This document shows positions 25,026 to 31,274 of a stretch of DNA of 31,274 nt, piece by piece (the stretch's first letter is position 1; each line of letters begins with the position of its first letter). The DNA lies in assembly GCA_966128725.1 (NCBI GenBank), contig CBHYLN010000057.1:1-31274 (forward strand), written 5' to 3'. Below the pieces are notes generated by a model. It worked only from the letters and a program-made list of their open reading frames with translations. It did not search any database and was not told the DNA's origin. A program made the position numbers and the translations under genes. Origin of the DNA: JAFDZV01 sp966128725. GTDB lineage: Bacteria > Bacteroidota > Ignavibacteria > OLB7.

Positions 25026-25970
25026 ATGGCAACCGACCGATTGGGTTACCCCCATCTCGGGTTTGGGCTTGGGCTTCGCAGCGTGCATTTCGAGCACATC
25101 CTGGAGCATCGGCCCAACGTTGACTGGTTCGAGATCATCTCGGAGAACTTCCTGGATTCCGGTGGCTGGCCGCGCCATGTGGTGCGGCGCATCGCCGAGC
25201 AGTATCCGGTGGTGATGCACGGGGTGTCGCTTTCGATTGGTAACACCGATCCGCTGAACAGGGAGTATCTGGCCAAGCTGAAAATCCTTGCCGACGAGTT
25301 GGGCGCGGCCTGGATATCCGATCATCTCTGCTGGACCGGGGTGCTGGGCCGTACAACGCACGATCTTCTGCCGATGCCGCTGAACGAACACACCCTGCGG
25401 CATGTGGTTGCGCGCATCCAGGACGTGCAGCAGGCGCTTGGCCGGCCGCTGGTGCTGGAGAATCCCAGCAGCTACGTGCAGTTCACCGCCGATACGCTGG
25501 CCGAATGTCAGTTCATCGCGGAGATGGCTGCCCAGGCCGATTGCGGGCTGCTGCTGGACGTGAACAACGTGTATGTATCGAGCGTGAACCATGGGTTCGA
25601 TCCGGTAGCCTACATCAATACAATCCCGGCCGAGCGCGTGGTTCAGTTCCATCTGGCCGGCCACACCGATTGCGGCACGCACATCGTGGACACACACGAC
25701 GGCCACGTGATCGATCGCGTATGGGAACTGTATCGCCTGGCGTACAGGCGCACCGGCGGCGCGGCGACGTTGGTGGAGTGGGATGCCCACATCCCGGAGT
25801 TCCCGGTACTGCATGCCGAGGTGCTGAAGGCGCGACGGTACGCCGACGGCGAGGAACCTGTTGCCGATGATGCCCGTGACCATGGTGCCGCGGTCGTGGT
25901 TGACGCCAACGCGGTGTTTGCCGGAGCGCACCCGCCGGTGATGGAGCAGTGGAGGTTGCATGAAGACTGA
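25026..25970 (+). CDS. DUF692 / MNIO-family multinuclear iron-dependent oxidative enzyme
   Basis: 314 residues from ATG 25026, with GGAGA at 25015-25019 upstream (the frame is open to 24984 but without a better start). The TIM-barrel family signature is complete: YPHLGFGLGLRSVHFEHILE, VDWFEIISENFL, VVMHGVSLSIG, AAWISDHLCW, PLVLENPSSY, CGLLLDVNNVYVSS, VVQFHLAGHTD, IVDTHDGHV and LVEWDAHIP. The His, Asp, Glu and Asn residues in these motifs are the ligands for two or three iron atoms. Characterised relatives (MbnB, TglH, ChrH, the bufferin enzymes) oxidise cysteines of a peptide, forming oxazolone/thioamide, thiooxazole or excised-carbon products, usually guided by a partner protein. Here the partner is the next gene, which overlaps by 11 bases, and the likely substrate is the Cys-rich protein upstream. 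It is cytoplasmic. Confidence 0.92.
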   Translation: MATDRLGYPHLGFGLGLRSVHFEHILEHRPNVDWFEIISENFLDSGGWPRHVVRRIAEQYPVVMHGVSLSIGNTDPLNREYLAKLKILADELGAAWISDHLCWTGVLGRTTHDLLPMPLNEHTLRHVVARIQDVQQALGRPLVLENPSSYVQFTADTLAECQFIAEMAAQADCGLLLDVNNVYVSSVNHGFDPVAYINTIPAERVVQFHLAGHTDCGTHIVDTHDGHVIDRVWELYRLAYRRTGGAATLVEWDAHIPEFPVLHAEVLKARRYADGEEPVADDARDHGAAVVVDANAVFAGAHPPVMEQWRLHED

Positions 25971-26859
25971 GGATGCAGGGGCGATGAACGGTGCTGACGA
26001 TCTGGCGAGCCTTCAGGCCTGGATGCAAGGGGTGATTGCCTCGGCCGGTGTTGTGCCGCGCGCCCAGGCCGAGCACGTTGCAAGGGCCGCCGGCATGGGT
26101 GTTGACGGTAACGGGATTGGCGGCGTGGTGCGTCCGTCGGCAACGTTGAGCGGCGCCGAACGCATGGCGATTTATGCGCGCTCGTACGGCGCGCGCCTGT
26201 TGGGATGTTTCGAGACGATGTTCCCATGCCTTCGGCATGCGCTGGGCGAGGCACTGTTCGCGCACTTCGCGCTGGACTACGTTGCCTACCATCCCCCAAC
26301 CAGCTACACGCTGGATCACCTGGCCGATCGTTTCGCCGATCATCTTCGCGCCACGCGACCCGATGCCATGCTTCCGGCGGAGCAACGCGAGGCCTGGCCG
26401 GACTTCATCATCGAGCTTGCCGTGTTGGAGCACGCGATGCTCCGTGTGTTCGACGGCGAAGGGCTGGAGTGGCGCACGGCTACCGATGCCGCCGGGCACG
26501 AGCCCGCCGCCATCGCGGATCTGGGGCCATCGGCGCTGGCGGGAGTCGTGATGGTGCCCGCGCCGTCGCTGCGATTGCTGCGATTCGCGTATCCGGTGCA
26601 CGAGTATTATCGTGCGTGGCGCCGGGGCCAGTTGCCCGGCATGCCGCAGCCGGCGGAATCCCTGGTGGCGGTTTCGAGGCGCGATTTTCGCGTGCGGCTG
26701 GATGCGTTGCCGCCGTTGCACTTCGCCGTGCTCGAGCGCGCCGATGGGCACACCCCATTGGCGGAACTGCTGTCCGGTTTGGGCGAAGGCGCGAAGGTTC
26801 AGCCGCACCAGATGCGCGATCTGCTGGTTGATTGGCACCACAGATGGTGGATTGTGTGA
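25960..26859 (+). CDS. DUF2063 (HvfC/BufC-type) partner of the MNIO enzyme
   Basis: 299 residues; GGAGG at 25951-25955, four bases before ATG 25960, inside the end of the MNIO gene, so the two are coupled. The N-terminal half follows the DUF2063 pattern: LASLQAWMQGVIAS, then ERMAIYARSYGARLLGCFET, MFPCLRHALGEALFAHFALD, YVAYHPPTSYTLDHLADRFA and WPDFIIELAVLEHAMLRVFD. The C-terminal half (LRFAYPVHEYYRAW to the end, with LRLDALPPLHFAVLER-like wording and RDLLVDWHHRWWIV) is a small winged or RRE-like unit seen in these partners. Known role: binds the leader or precursor and presents it to the MNIO. As there is no classical short leader here, it may recognise the ferritin domain or the C-terminal tail. 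It is the last gene of the operon. Confidence 0.85.
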   Translation: MKTEDAGAMNGADDLASLQAWMQGVIASAGVVPRAQAEHVARAAGMGVDGNGIGGVVRPSATLSGAERMAIYARSYGARLLGCFETMFPCLRHALGEALFAHFALDYVAYHPPTSYTLDHLADRFADHLRATRPDAMLPAEQREAWPDFIIELAVLEHAMLRVFDGEGLEWRTATDAAGHEPAAIADLGPSALAGVVMVPAPSLRLLRFAYPVHEYYRAWRRGQLPGMPQPAESLVAVSRRDFRVRLDALPPLHFAVLERADGHTPLAELLSGLGEGAKVQPHQMRDLLVDWHHRWWIV

Positions 26860-27295
26860 GGGTGGATGTGGGGAGGAATGTTTGAGGCGATAGTTTCCGC
26901 GATTCAACACCGCTGCATCGAATGTGAACAAATCGCATGGAGATTGCCAATGCTGCCTGTTTGCCATTGGTTTTTCACTGGGTATCCGTGGGATGCTGAT
27001 GCCTGGTTTGAAAGGGATTCTGGTGGATATGCCTTGTGGAATTGTCATCAACCGGAGTGGCGCATTTATACAAAAAGCGCCGATAATATGAGATTGCAGG
27101 TCGGGATGGTTGGCGCTTTGCATCGAGTCAGCCTGGTGGATTTTTCTATCTGCATCCTTCGTGATCGCAGCCCGTTGGGCGGGTGAACTCGCGTAAGTGT
27201 TCCGGGCGCCAGTGATCGCTTTTGGCCGGTTGTGCAAGTCGCAATCACGTCGCTTCGCTCGCGCATCGACTGATATATCGATGTGCGATAAAAAT

Positions 27296-27311
27296 ACATG
27301 TTCTGACATGT
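27296..27311. promoter_or_regulatory. ACATGT-TCTG-ACATGT dyad
   Basis: Two self-complementary hexamers four bases apart, thus both a direct and an inverted repeat with a ten-base period. That spacing suits cooperative dimer binding. It lies 12 bases before the TCGAATATTCGA palindrome. Confidence 0.3.
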
Positions 27312-27318
27312 TAGTATT

Positions 27319-27339
27319 GACTTTCGAATATTCGAAGTC
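27319..27339. promoter_or_regulatory. Palindrome TCGAATATTCGA with flanking GACT/AGTC
   Basis: The 12-base core at 27324-27335 is perfectly self-complementary. GACT (27319-27322) and AGTC (27336-27339) extend the dyad with a single bulged T. It is a candidate operator or cruciform site, with no associated T run. Confidence 0.35.
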
Positions 27340-27583
27340 TATGTTTGCTCCGCCTCGATATTTCTCGCCCCATACCCCCCTGATTCTTTCAACATTCTTT
27401 GCTTCGTGTCTGGAAAGCCTCCGGCGTACCGTTGCAGGCGGATCGTGCTGTTGACAGTTGCATTATTATCGTGATCATTATGGTGCAATTCCGGGTGATA
27501 TCATAACGGCCATAACCAATCCGTAATCTACCTTCGTGATTGTCGGAGCTGCATCTCGTGCACCACGCCACGTGCGTTTGTTG

Positions 27584-27600
27584 CATGCATGAAATGCATG
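27584..27600. promoter_or_regulatory. CATGCA-N5-TGCATG dyad, second copy of the 6090 element
   Basis: CATGCA at 27584-27589, spacer TGAAA, TGCATG at 27595-27600. The half-sites and spacing are identical to 6093-6109 (spacer AAAAA there). It lies about 313 bases before the vWA lipoprotein start. Recurrence in two intergenic regions supports a protein-binding site. Confidence 0.5.
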
Positions 27601-27912
27601 TGAGCATTGTGCTGTAATGCGGCATCGAGGCCAGTGCGGGCTGCCCATGATGGACGGCTCGACGCCCTACGGATGCTGGCTGCGTAGTGCCTGCACAGTG
27701 TTCTGGTTATCGATCCTACTTCCAGCGCGTCACGTTGTGATCGTTGCCTGATGCCAATTCCATTGCCCGCAAGGGCATGGCTTCGTACATGGCCATGCGT
27801 TGCTGATGGAGTGTGCAAAGTCCAGTTGCGTAGCGAATGTTGCAGATCGACAGGCCCCGGGCATCGCAGTGCCCGATGCCGTATCAGATCCTAATTATCG
27901 TGGAACAGAGTT

Positions 27913-29307
27913 ATGCTAGCACAGAAAGAACATCGAGATGCAAAGAATACTCCGCGGGTGCCCGGCAGGCTTCGGCTGTTTGCCGTGATGCTTCCTGCTG
28001 GGATCATGGTTGCGTTGGGCATTGCCGGCTGCGCGTTCGATTCGGCGGGGCCGGGGCCGCGGGTCGTGTTTGACACTCTTGGCTGCGTAAATGCCGTTTC
28101 ACGCACAACGCCACATCCGCCGCTGAATATATACCTGAATTCATCGTTCACGATGTGCGGCTTTCTGTATCAGCCGAGGTCCGGGCAGCAGACGCCGTTT
28201 CGGTTGATATATCGTGAACTGATGAAACTGCAGGCCGATGGATATTATCCGCATCGATTTTATCGCTATGCGATGAACATCAACCAATGGCCGCTTTCAA
28301 CGAACACGGATATCCGTAACAGCAGCGTTCATCGTATGCTGAAGCCAACCGATTCCACACTCGCGGGCGTCTTGTCGCCGCGAAATTTCGTGTTCAACCG
28401 CGGGCTGAATCGCGACTTGCTGGATTGGATGACGCGCAGCCGGGATACGCTGTCGATCCTTGTTACCGATGGAATCGGCGAATACCGCGTGCCGTACAAC
28501 ATCGAGGAAATCTGCTATCAATGGTTCCGCAAGGGGGGCGAGATTGCCGTGGTTCTTGCGTATTCGCCATATACCGGGGCGATTTATTCGCAGCGGCGCG
28601 ATGCCCGAATTTGTATCAAGGGTGTTGTGCAGCGGCCATTCCTGGTATACATCTTCGGACCGCCCGGTTCCGGTGTCGTGGATGTTGCCGAACGATTGCG
28701 GCGCGCGGCGCAGTTCGACCCGGCCAACGACGTCTGGATGTACAGCCTGACCGATTCCTCGTTGCATCCAACTCTGACCGTTGATACAACGGTTGTTGGG
28801 CATTATGCATCCGATCGCTCCAGAACCTGCGGTTACCCATGGCAGTGGGTGCGCCCGGGCAGTGCCGACGTAAGGCGACCGGGTCCGCAGCCGTATTACC
28901 GCCTTGCCGTGGTCAACGAGATAACCTACCCGGCGCATCTGGGTGCTGATAACTGGACAAACCGCGTTGAGCGCTGGAACGGCAGCGGTGATGAGTTCCT
29001 GTACAAGGGGGCCGAGGGGTCGTGGCCGCAACGTGGGGACGTGATCGAGCTTCCCGCCGGTTGGCGCAAGAATGCTTCCGACGAAGGAGCGGCCTATCTG
29101 CTCAGTCTTGTGCCCAATCCACGGGTCCCGCCGCAGCCGATTCCGGATGTGGAACTTATTTCCGAGGAAAATGACGACGGTGACCGTCGCGGTTGGAGCA
29201 AGGCCTACATGTTCAGATCGACCATGATGGAGATGGTGACCGCACAGCTTCGCGCATACGGGGCAACGCGTCGTTCACCGTCGCTGGGCGTCCTGATCTC
29301 CGAATAG
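27913..29307 (+). CDS. Lipoprotein with degenerate von Willebrand A-like domain
   Basis: 464 residues from ATG 27913. A GTG at 27958 would give a more compact 24-residue signal, so the start is uncertain. A hydrophobic segment ends in VALGIAGC, a lipobox with the lipidated Cys40, so the protein is a membrane-anchored lipoprotein. The following region has the layout of a vWA fold: strand LNIYLNSSFTMCGFLY takes the place of the D-x-S-x-S MIDAS loop (here N76-x-S78-x-T80), then YRELMKLQADGYYPHRFYRY, and strand LSILVTDGIGEY supplies the later MIDAS Asp186. I do not recognise the C-terminal half (WNGSGDEFLYKGAEGSW, then FRSTMMEMVTAQLRAYG). It is probably in an operon with the membrane protein and tubulin-like protein downstream, although a strong hairpin separates them. 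The vWA assignment rests on a few motifs and is moderate. Confidence 0.6.
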   Translation: MLAQKEHRDAKNTPRVPGRLRLFAVMLPAGIMVALGIAGCAFDSAGPGPRVVFDTLGCVNAVSRTTPHPPLNIYLNSSFTMCGFLYQPRSGQQTPFRLIYRELMKLQADGYYPHRFYRYAMNINQWPLSTNTDIRNSSVHRMLKPTDSTLAGVLSPRNFVFNRGLNRDLLDWMTRSRDTLSILVTDGIGEYRVPYNIEEICYQWFRKGGEIAVVLAYSPYTGAIYSQRRDARICIKGVVQRPFLVYIFGPPGSGVVDVAERLRRAAQFDPANDVWMYSLTDSSLHPTLTVDTTVVGHYASDRSRTCGYPWQWVRPGSADVRRPGPQPYYRLAVVNEITYPAHLGADNWTNRVERWNGSGDEFLYKGAEGSWPQRGDVIELPAGWRKNASDEGAAYLLSLVPNPRVPPQPIPDVELISEENDDGDRRGWSKAYMFRSTMMEMVTAQLRAYGATRRSPSLGVLISE

Positions 29308-29315
29308 CCTTTCAA

Positions 29316-29358
29316 CGTACCGTAGAACAACGCCGCCGAGGTGTTGTTCTACGGTACG
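29316..29358 (+). terminator. 16-bp perfect stem-loop after the vWA-like lipoprotein gene
   Basis: CGTACCGTAGAACAAC (29316-29331) pairs exactly with GTTGTTCTACGGTACG (29343-29358) around an 11-base loop, eight bases after the stop codon. It has no T run. It is probably a transcript 3' end or processing/stability stem that sets expression of the lipoprotein apart from the next genes. Confidence 0.65.
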
Positions 29359-29502
29359 GCATCCGTTGAGCGAGCGGTGCGTGCATAACGGGGTGCCTCG
29401 CGACGGTGGAGGCATTGTATGGTGTGCGCAGGGTGTGGGGCCTGTGTTCCCGAGCCTTTTGTTGGGCTGTGTGGCATCAGTAACGCGGAGATACCGAACA
29501 CC

Positions 29503-30087
29503 ATGAGCATTGGATCAACACTGTCAACGCTTGTCGAAAAGCTTTTCCGCCGTCCGGCGGAACGGATCCTTGGCGAGGATAATGCGTGGATCGTTGCCGT
29601 GATCTTCGAGATCGGTGTGCCGTGGATCGTGGCGATGGTTATCGTGGAACACTATGTGCGTCCGTCGCAACGCGAGCTTGGCGCATGGTTCAATGCCGGA
29701 GTGCGGCTTGGTACCATCGCCGCCATCGTGGCGGCCGCCGTGGCGGTATTTGTTGGCCGGCGCGTGGCCTATGCGCCGCCATTGCTCAGCGTTCGTCCCA
29801 AGGTTGTACGCTGGGTATTTGGCATCATGGGCGTGCTCGTTATTGCGCTGTTCGGTGTGATGCGAACGCTGGCCGGTGACTTCTACCGGACCCGGGATAT
29901 CCCGAACTATGCATGGGTGGCAACCGCGCTTGAGGCGGACACCTATGTGGTTGTATGCGGCGGTTGTGTGTTATACCTGCTGCTGGTGGCCGTAGGGCTA
30001 CGATTCGGCCGCGGTTCGCCGGCGCGCAATGCCTTCTGGCCACCGTTGGTCGTCGTTCGGGCTTGGCAACGCCTTCGGGAACAATAG
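29503..30087 (+). CDS. Four-helix integral membrane protein of unknown function
   Basis: 194 residues from ATG 29503 (GGAG at 29487-29490). The frame is open from 29419 but that extension is not needed. Four membrane segments are visible: WIVAVIFEIGVPWIVAMVIV, LGTIAAIVAAAVAVFVG, WVFGIMGVLVIALFGVM and YVVVCGGCVLYLLLVAVGL. The N-terminal 30 residues (SIGSTLSTLVEKLFRRPAER) form an amphipathic cytosolic helix. I do not recognise the family. It lies between a vWA-like lipoprotein and a tubulin-like protein, so it may tether a cytoplasmic filament to the inner membrane. That role is inferred from position only. Confidence 0.65.
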   Translation: MSIGSTLSTLVEKLFRRPAERILGEDNAWIVAVIFEIGVPWIVAMVIVEHYVRPSQRELGAWFNAGVRLGTIAAIVAAAVAVFVGRRVAYAPPLLSVRPKVVRWVFGIMGVLVIALFGVMRTLAGDFYRTRDIPNYAWVATALEADTYVVVCGGCVLYLLLVAVGLRFGRGSPARNAFWPPLVVVRAWQRLREQ

Positions 30088-30139
30088 CAGGAAAATTATT
30101 GCGTACGGTGCCCTGGGCCAACGTGCGCACAATGAGGCC

Positions 30140-31274
30140 ATGACAACCATACGTGACTACATCATCGGAGTTGGCGGCGGCGGTGCCCGGGCAATGCTGC
30201 CGGTGCTATATCTGACGGCGGCCGGTGTTTTCTCACGGCCTTTGCGGCTGTTCCAGATCGACCCTGACCAGGCCAACGGCAACGGTGCGGCCGCACGCGA
30301 CGCATGTGATGCGTATGGTGTGCTCCAGGCGGCGCGATGCACCGTGAACAACGCTCGCGCCTGGTCCGACGCCGTGCAGGGGGGGGGCCGAACGGCGCAT
30401 ATGCCAGCCTTTACGGTTGCGGTCAACGGCGGAGGTGCCGGCCGCGAGCCCTTCCTTTGGCATCGCGAAGGCCGCCAGGATATCGCCTTCGCCGATCTCA
30501 TTGGCTACCAGCAGTGTGGCCAAGACGTTCGGCAATTCGTCGATCTGTTTTTTACGGCCGCCGAGCGTGAGATGACCATCGAACGCGGCTATCGTGGGCG
30601 AACCAGTGTGGGTGCGGTGGCCTTGGATATGGACTGGGAACGAAGTGCCGATAATCCCGAGGGTGGCCTGGCCGAGCTGATTAATGGATTGCATCACGAC
30701 CTGATGGCCGGGCCTGTACGGGTGTTTGTTATCGGCACATGTTTTGGCGGGTCGGGGGCGGCCGCGCTTCCCTTGTTGCCAGCGATGCTGCGCCGGCATC
30801 TGCACCAGAGGGGCGGGACCGATGCGCGTCGGCTAACGTTTGGGTGCGCAATCCTGACACCATATTTCTCGTATCCCGCGGATATCAGCGGGGCCGTCCA
30901 TTCCGTATCGCCAAACAGCCGCTTTCACCGCGCGCTTGCCCGTGCTGCGATCGCGCATCATGCCGTTGTTCCACCGGAGTACCGATCGGTATTTCTTGTT
31001 GGTGCGCCCGAGCAGCAGCGCACCGCCGGTTGCTTCGCCGATGGTGGTGGCGCGCAGCGAAACTCCGCGCATTACGTGGAGCTTGTCGCCGCTCTTGCCG
31101 CGCATGCCTTTGTTGCCGGCCCGGTTCCGGAACAGCGGACCGTGTACATGGCCACCGAGCGTGAAACCGAAACGTCGGACCAGATCCCCGGCCAGATCTC
31201 GTGGGCCACACTGCCCTGCGGTGCCGGTACGGAGGATCGTGCCAACCTGCGTTCCACCTGGATTTCCGTCACCG
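30140..31274 (+). CDS. Tubulin/FtsZ-like GTP-binding protein (3' truncated)
   Basis: The frame opens at ATG 30140 and stays open to the window end (378 codons visible), so the C-terminus is missing. The N-terminus has a Rossmann-type start, DYIIGVGGGGARAMLPVLYL, followed by LRLFQIDPDQANGNG, a strand ending in an acidic loop. Residues about 194-210 read RVFVIGTCFGGSGAAALPLL, which matches the tubulin-superfamily T4 loop (GGGTGSG in FtsZ) in its G-T-x-x-G-G-S-G form. The following helix and strand (LTFGCAILTPYFSYP) also fit tubulin-like (Tubulin_2-type) proteins. Expected role: GTP-dependent polymerisation in the cytoplasm. It is 52 bases after the membrane protein, with a weak ribosome site. 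The upstream vWA-like lipoprotein echoes the FtsZ-like/vWA membrane-remodelling systems predicted in bacteria and archaea. It is certainly not cell-division FtsZ, whose motifs are more canonical. Confidence 0.65.
   Translation, partial: MTTIRDYIIGVGGGGARAMLPVLYLTAAGVFSRPLRLFQIDPDQANGNGAAARDACDAYGVLQAARCTVNNARAWSDAVQGGGRTAHMPAFTVAVNGGGAGREPFLWHREGRQDIAFADLIGYQQCGQDVRQFVDLFFTAAEREMTIERGYRGRTSVGAVALDMDWERSADNPEGGLAELINGLHHDLMAGPVRVFVIGTCFGGSGAAALPLLPAMLRRHLHQRGGTDARRLTFGCAILTPYFSYPADISGAVHSVSPNSRFHRALARAAIAHHAVVPPEYRSVFLVGAPEQQRTAGCFADGGGAQRNSAHYVELVAALAAHAFVAGPVPEQRTVYMATERETETSDQIPGQISWATLPCGAGTEDRANLRSTWISVT

Larger units (their letters stand above)
26860..27912. other. 1.05 kb gene-poor, lower-GC region with palindromes
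   Basis: No supported gene. An open frame at 26866-27186 (plus strand) has an overly close Shine-Dalgarno and no recognisable protein. From about 27190 the DNA is more AT-rich and contains three dyads: ACATGT-N4-ACATGT at 27296-27311, a 12-base palindrome TCGAATATTCGA at 27324-27335, and CATGCA-N5-TGCATG at 27584-27600. These probably mark the regulatory region for the vWA/tubulin operon and the end of the MNIO operon. Confidence 0.5.

Noticed and set aside
26866..27186. 106-codon plus-strand open frame after the DUF2063 gene
   Set aside because: The GGAGG lies only one base before the second ATG, the protein is unlike anything I know, and composition drops to that of the noncoding gap.
25615..27309. 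564-codon minus-strand open frame across the MNIO and DUF2063 genes
   Set aside because: Antisense to two well-supported family proteins, rich in Arg, His and Pro as expected of a GC-rich shadow frame.

Overview
The window looks like a chromosomal segment from a high-GC member of the Bacteroidota/Chlorobiota/Ignavibacteriota group; my best guess is an Ignavibacteria/Candidatus Kapabacteria-like organism. The reasons are two proteins ending in type A C-terminal sorting domains of the type IX secretion system (T9SS), a giant adhesin with the N-terminal propeller seen in gliding/T9SS cargo, a tandem-OmpA envelope protein, and RHS-type wording typical of this group. No rRNA, tRNA, CRISPR array or intact insertion sequence was seen. 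Taxonomy is inference from protein style only.

Layout. (1) 2-2918: the 3' end of a polymorphic toxin (thrombospondin type 3 repeats, RHS core, YwqJ-like deaminase tip), followed 16 bases later by a double SUKH-3 immunity protein. (2) 3132-4349: a secreted BNR-repeat protein with a T9SS signal. (3) 4842-8464: a Crp/Fnr-type regulator on the minus strand, divergent from a PAS histidine kinase and NarL-type response regulator that overlap by 4 bases. (4) 8465-9979: a 1.5 kb gene-poor gap with an inverted repeat and a 16-base tandem repeat. (5) 9980-15772: a chaperone-usher-like surface fibre locus (DUF4402-type subunit, PapD-like chaperone, small second subunit, usher-like outer membrane protein), then an ECF sigma factor. 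(6) 16209-22798: a 1506-residue Ig/PKD-like repeat adhesin with a T9SS signal and, 14 bases later, a tandem OmpA protein. (7) 23205-26859: a compact three-gene operon of a VioB/RebD-type ferritin-like protein with a nine-cysteine tail, a DUF692/MNIO enzyme and a DUF2063 partner. (8) 26860-27912: a gene-poor gap with palindromes. (9) 27913-31274: a vWA-like lipoprotein, a four-helix membrane protein and a tubulin/FtsZ-like protein that runs off the window.

The strongest candidate for an undescribed system is region 7. DUF692 enzymes with DUF2063 partners modify cysteines in small secreted precursor peptides (methanobactin- and bufferin-type RiPPs). Here the only apparent substrate is the end of a 581-residue ferritin-fold protein that has no signal peptide. 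All nine of its cysteines lie within one 99-residue segment, seven of them in C-X5-C spacing. Region 9 is the second candidate: it resembles a predicted membrane-remodelling system built on an FtsZ-like protein and a vWA protein. Region 5 is the third: a chaperone-usher system in a T9SS-bearing lineage.

A 17-base dyad, CATGCA-N5-TGCATG, occurs once in the crp/kinase intergenic region and once upstream of the vWA lipoprotein, which suggests one regulator acting on both.
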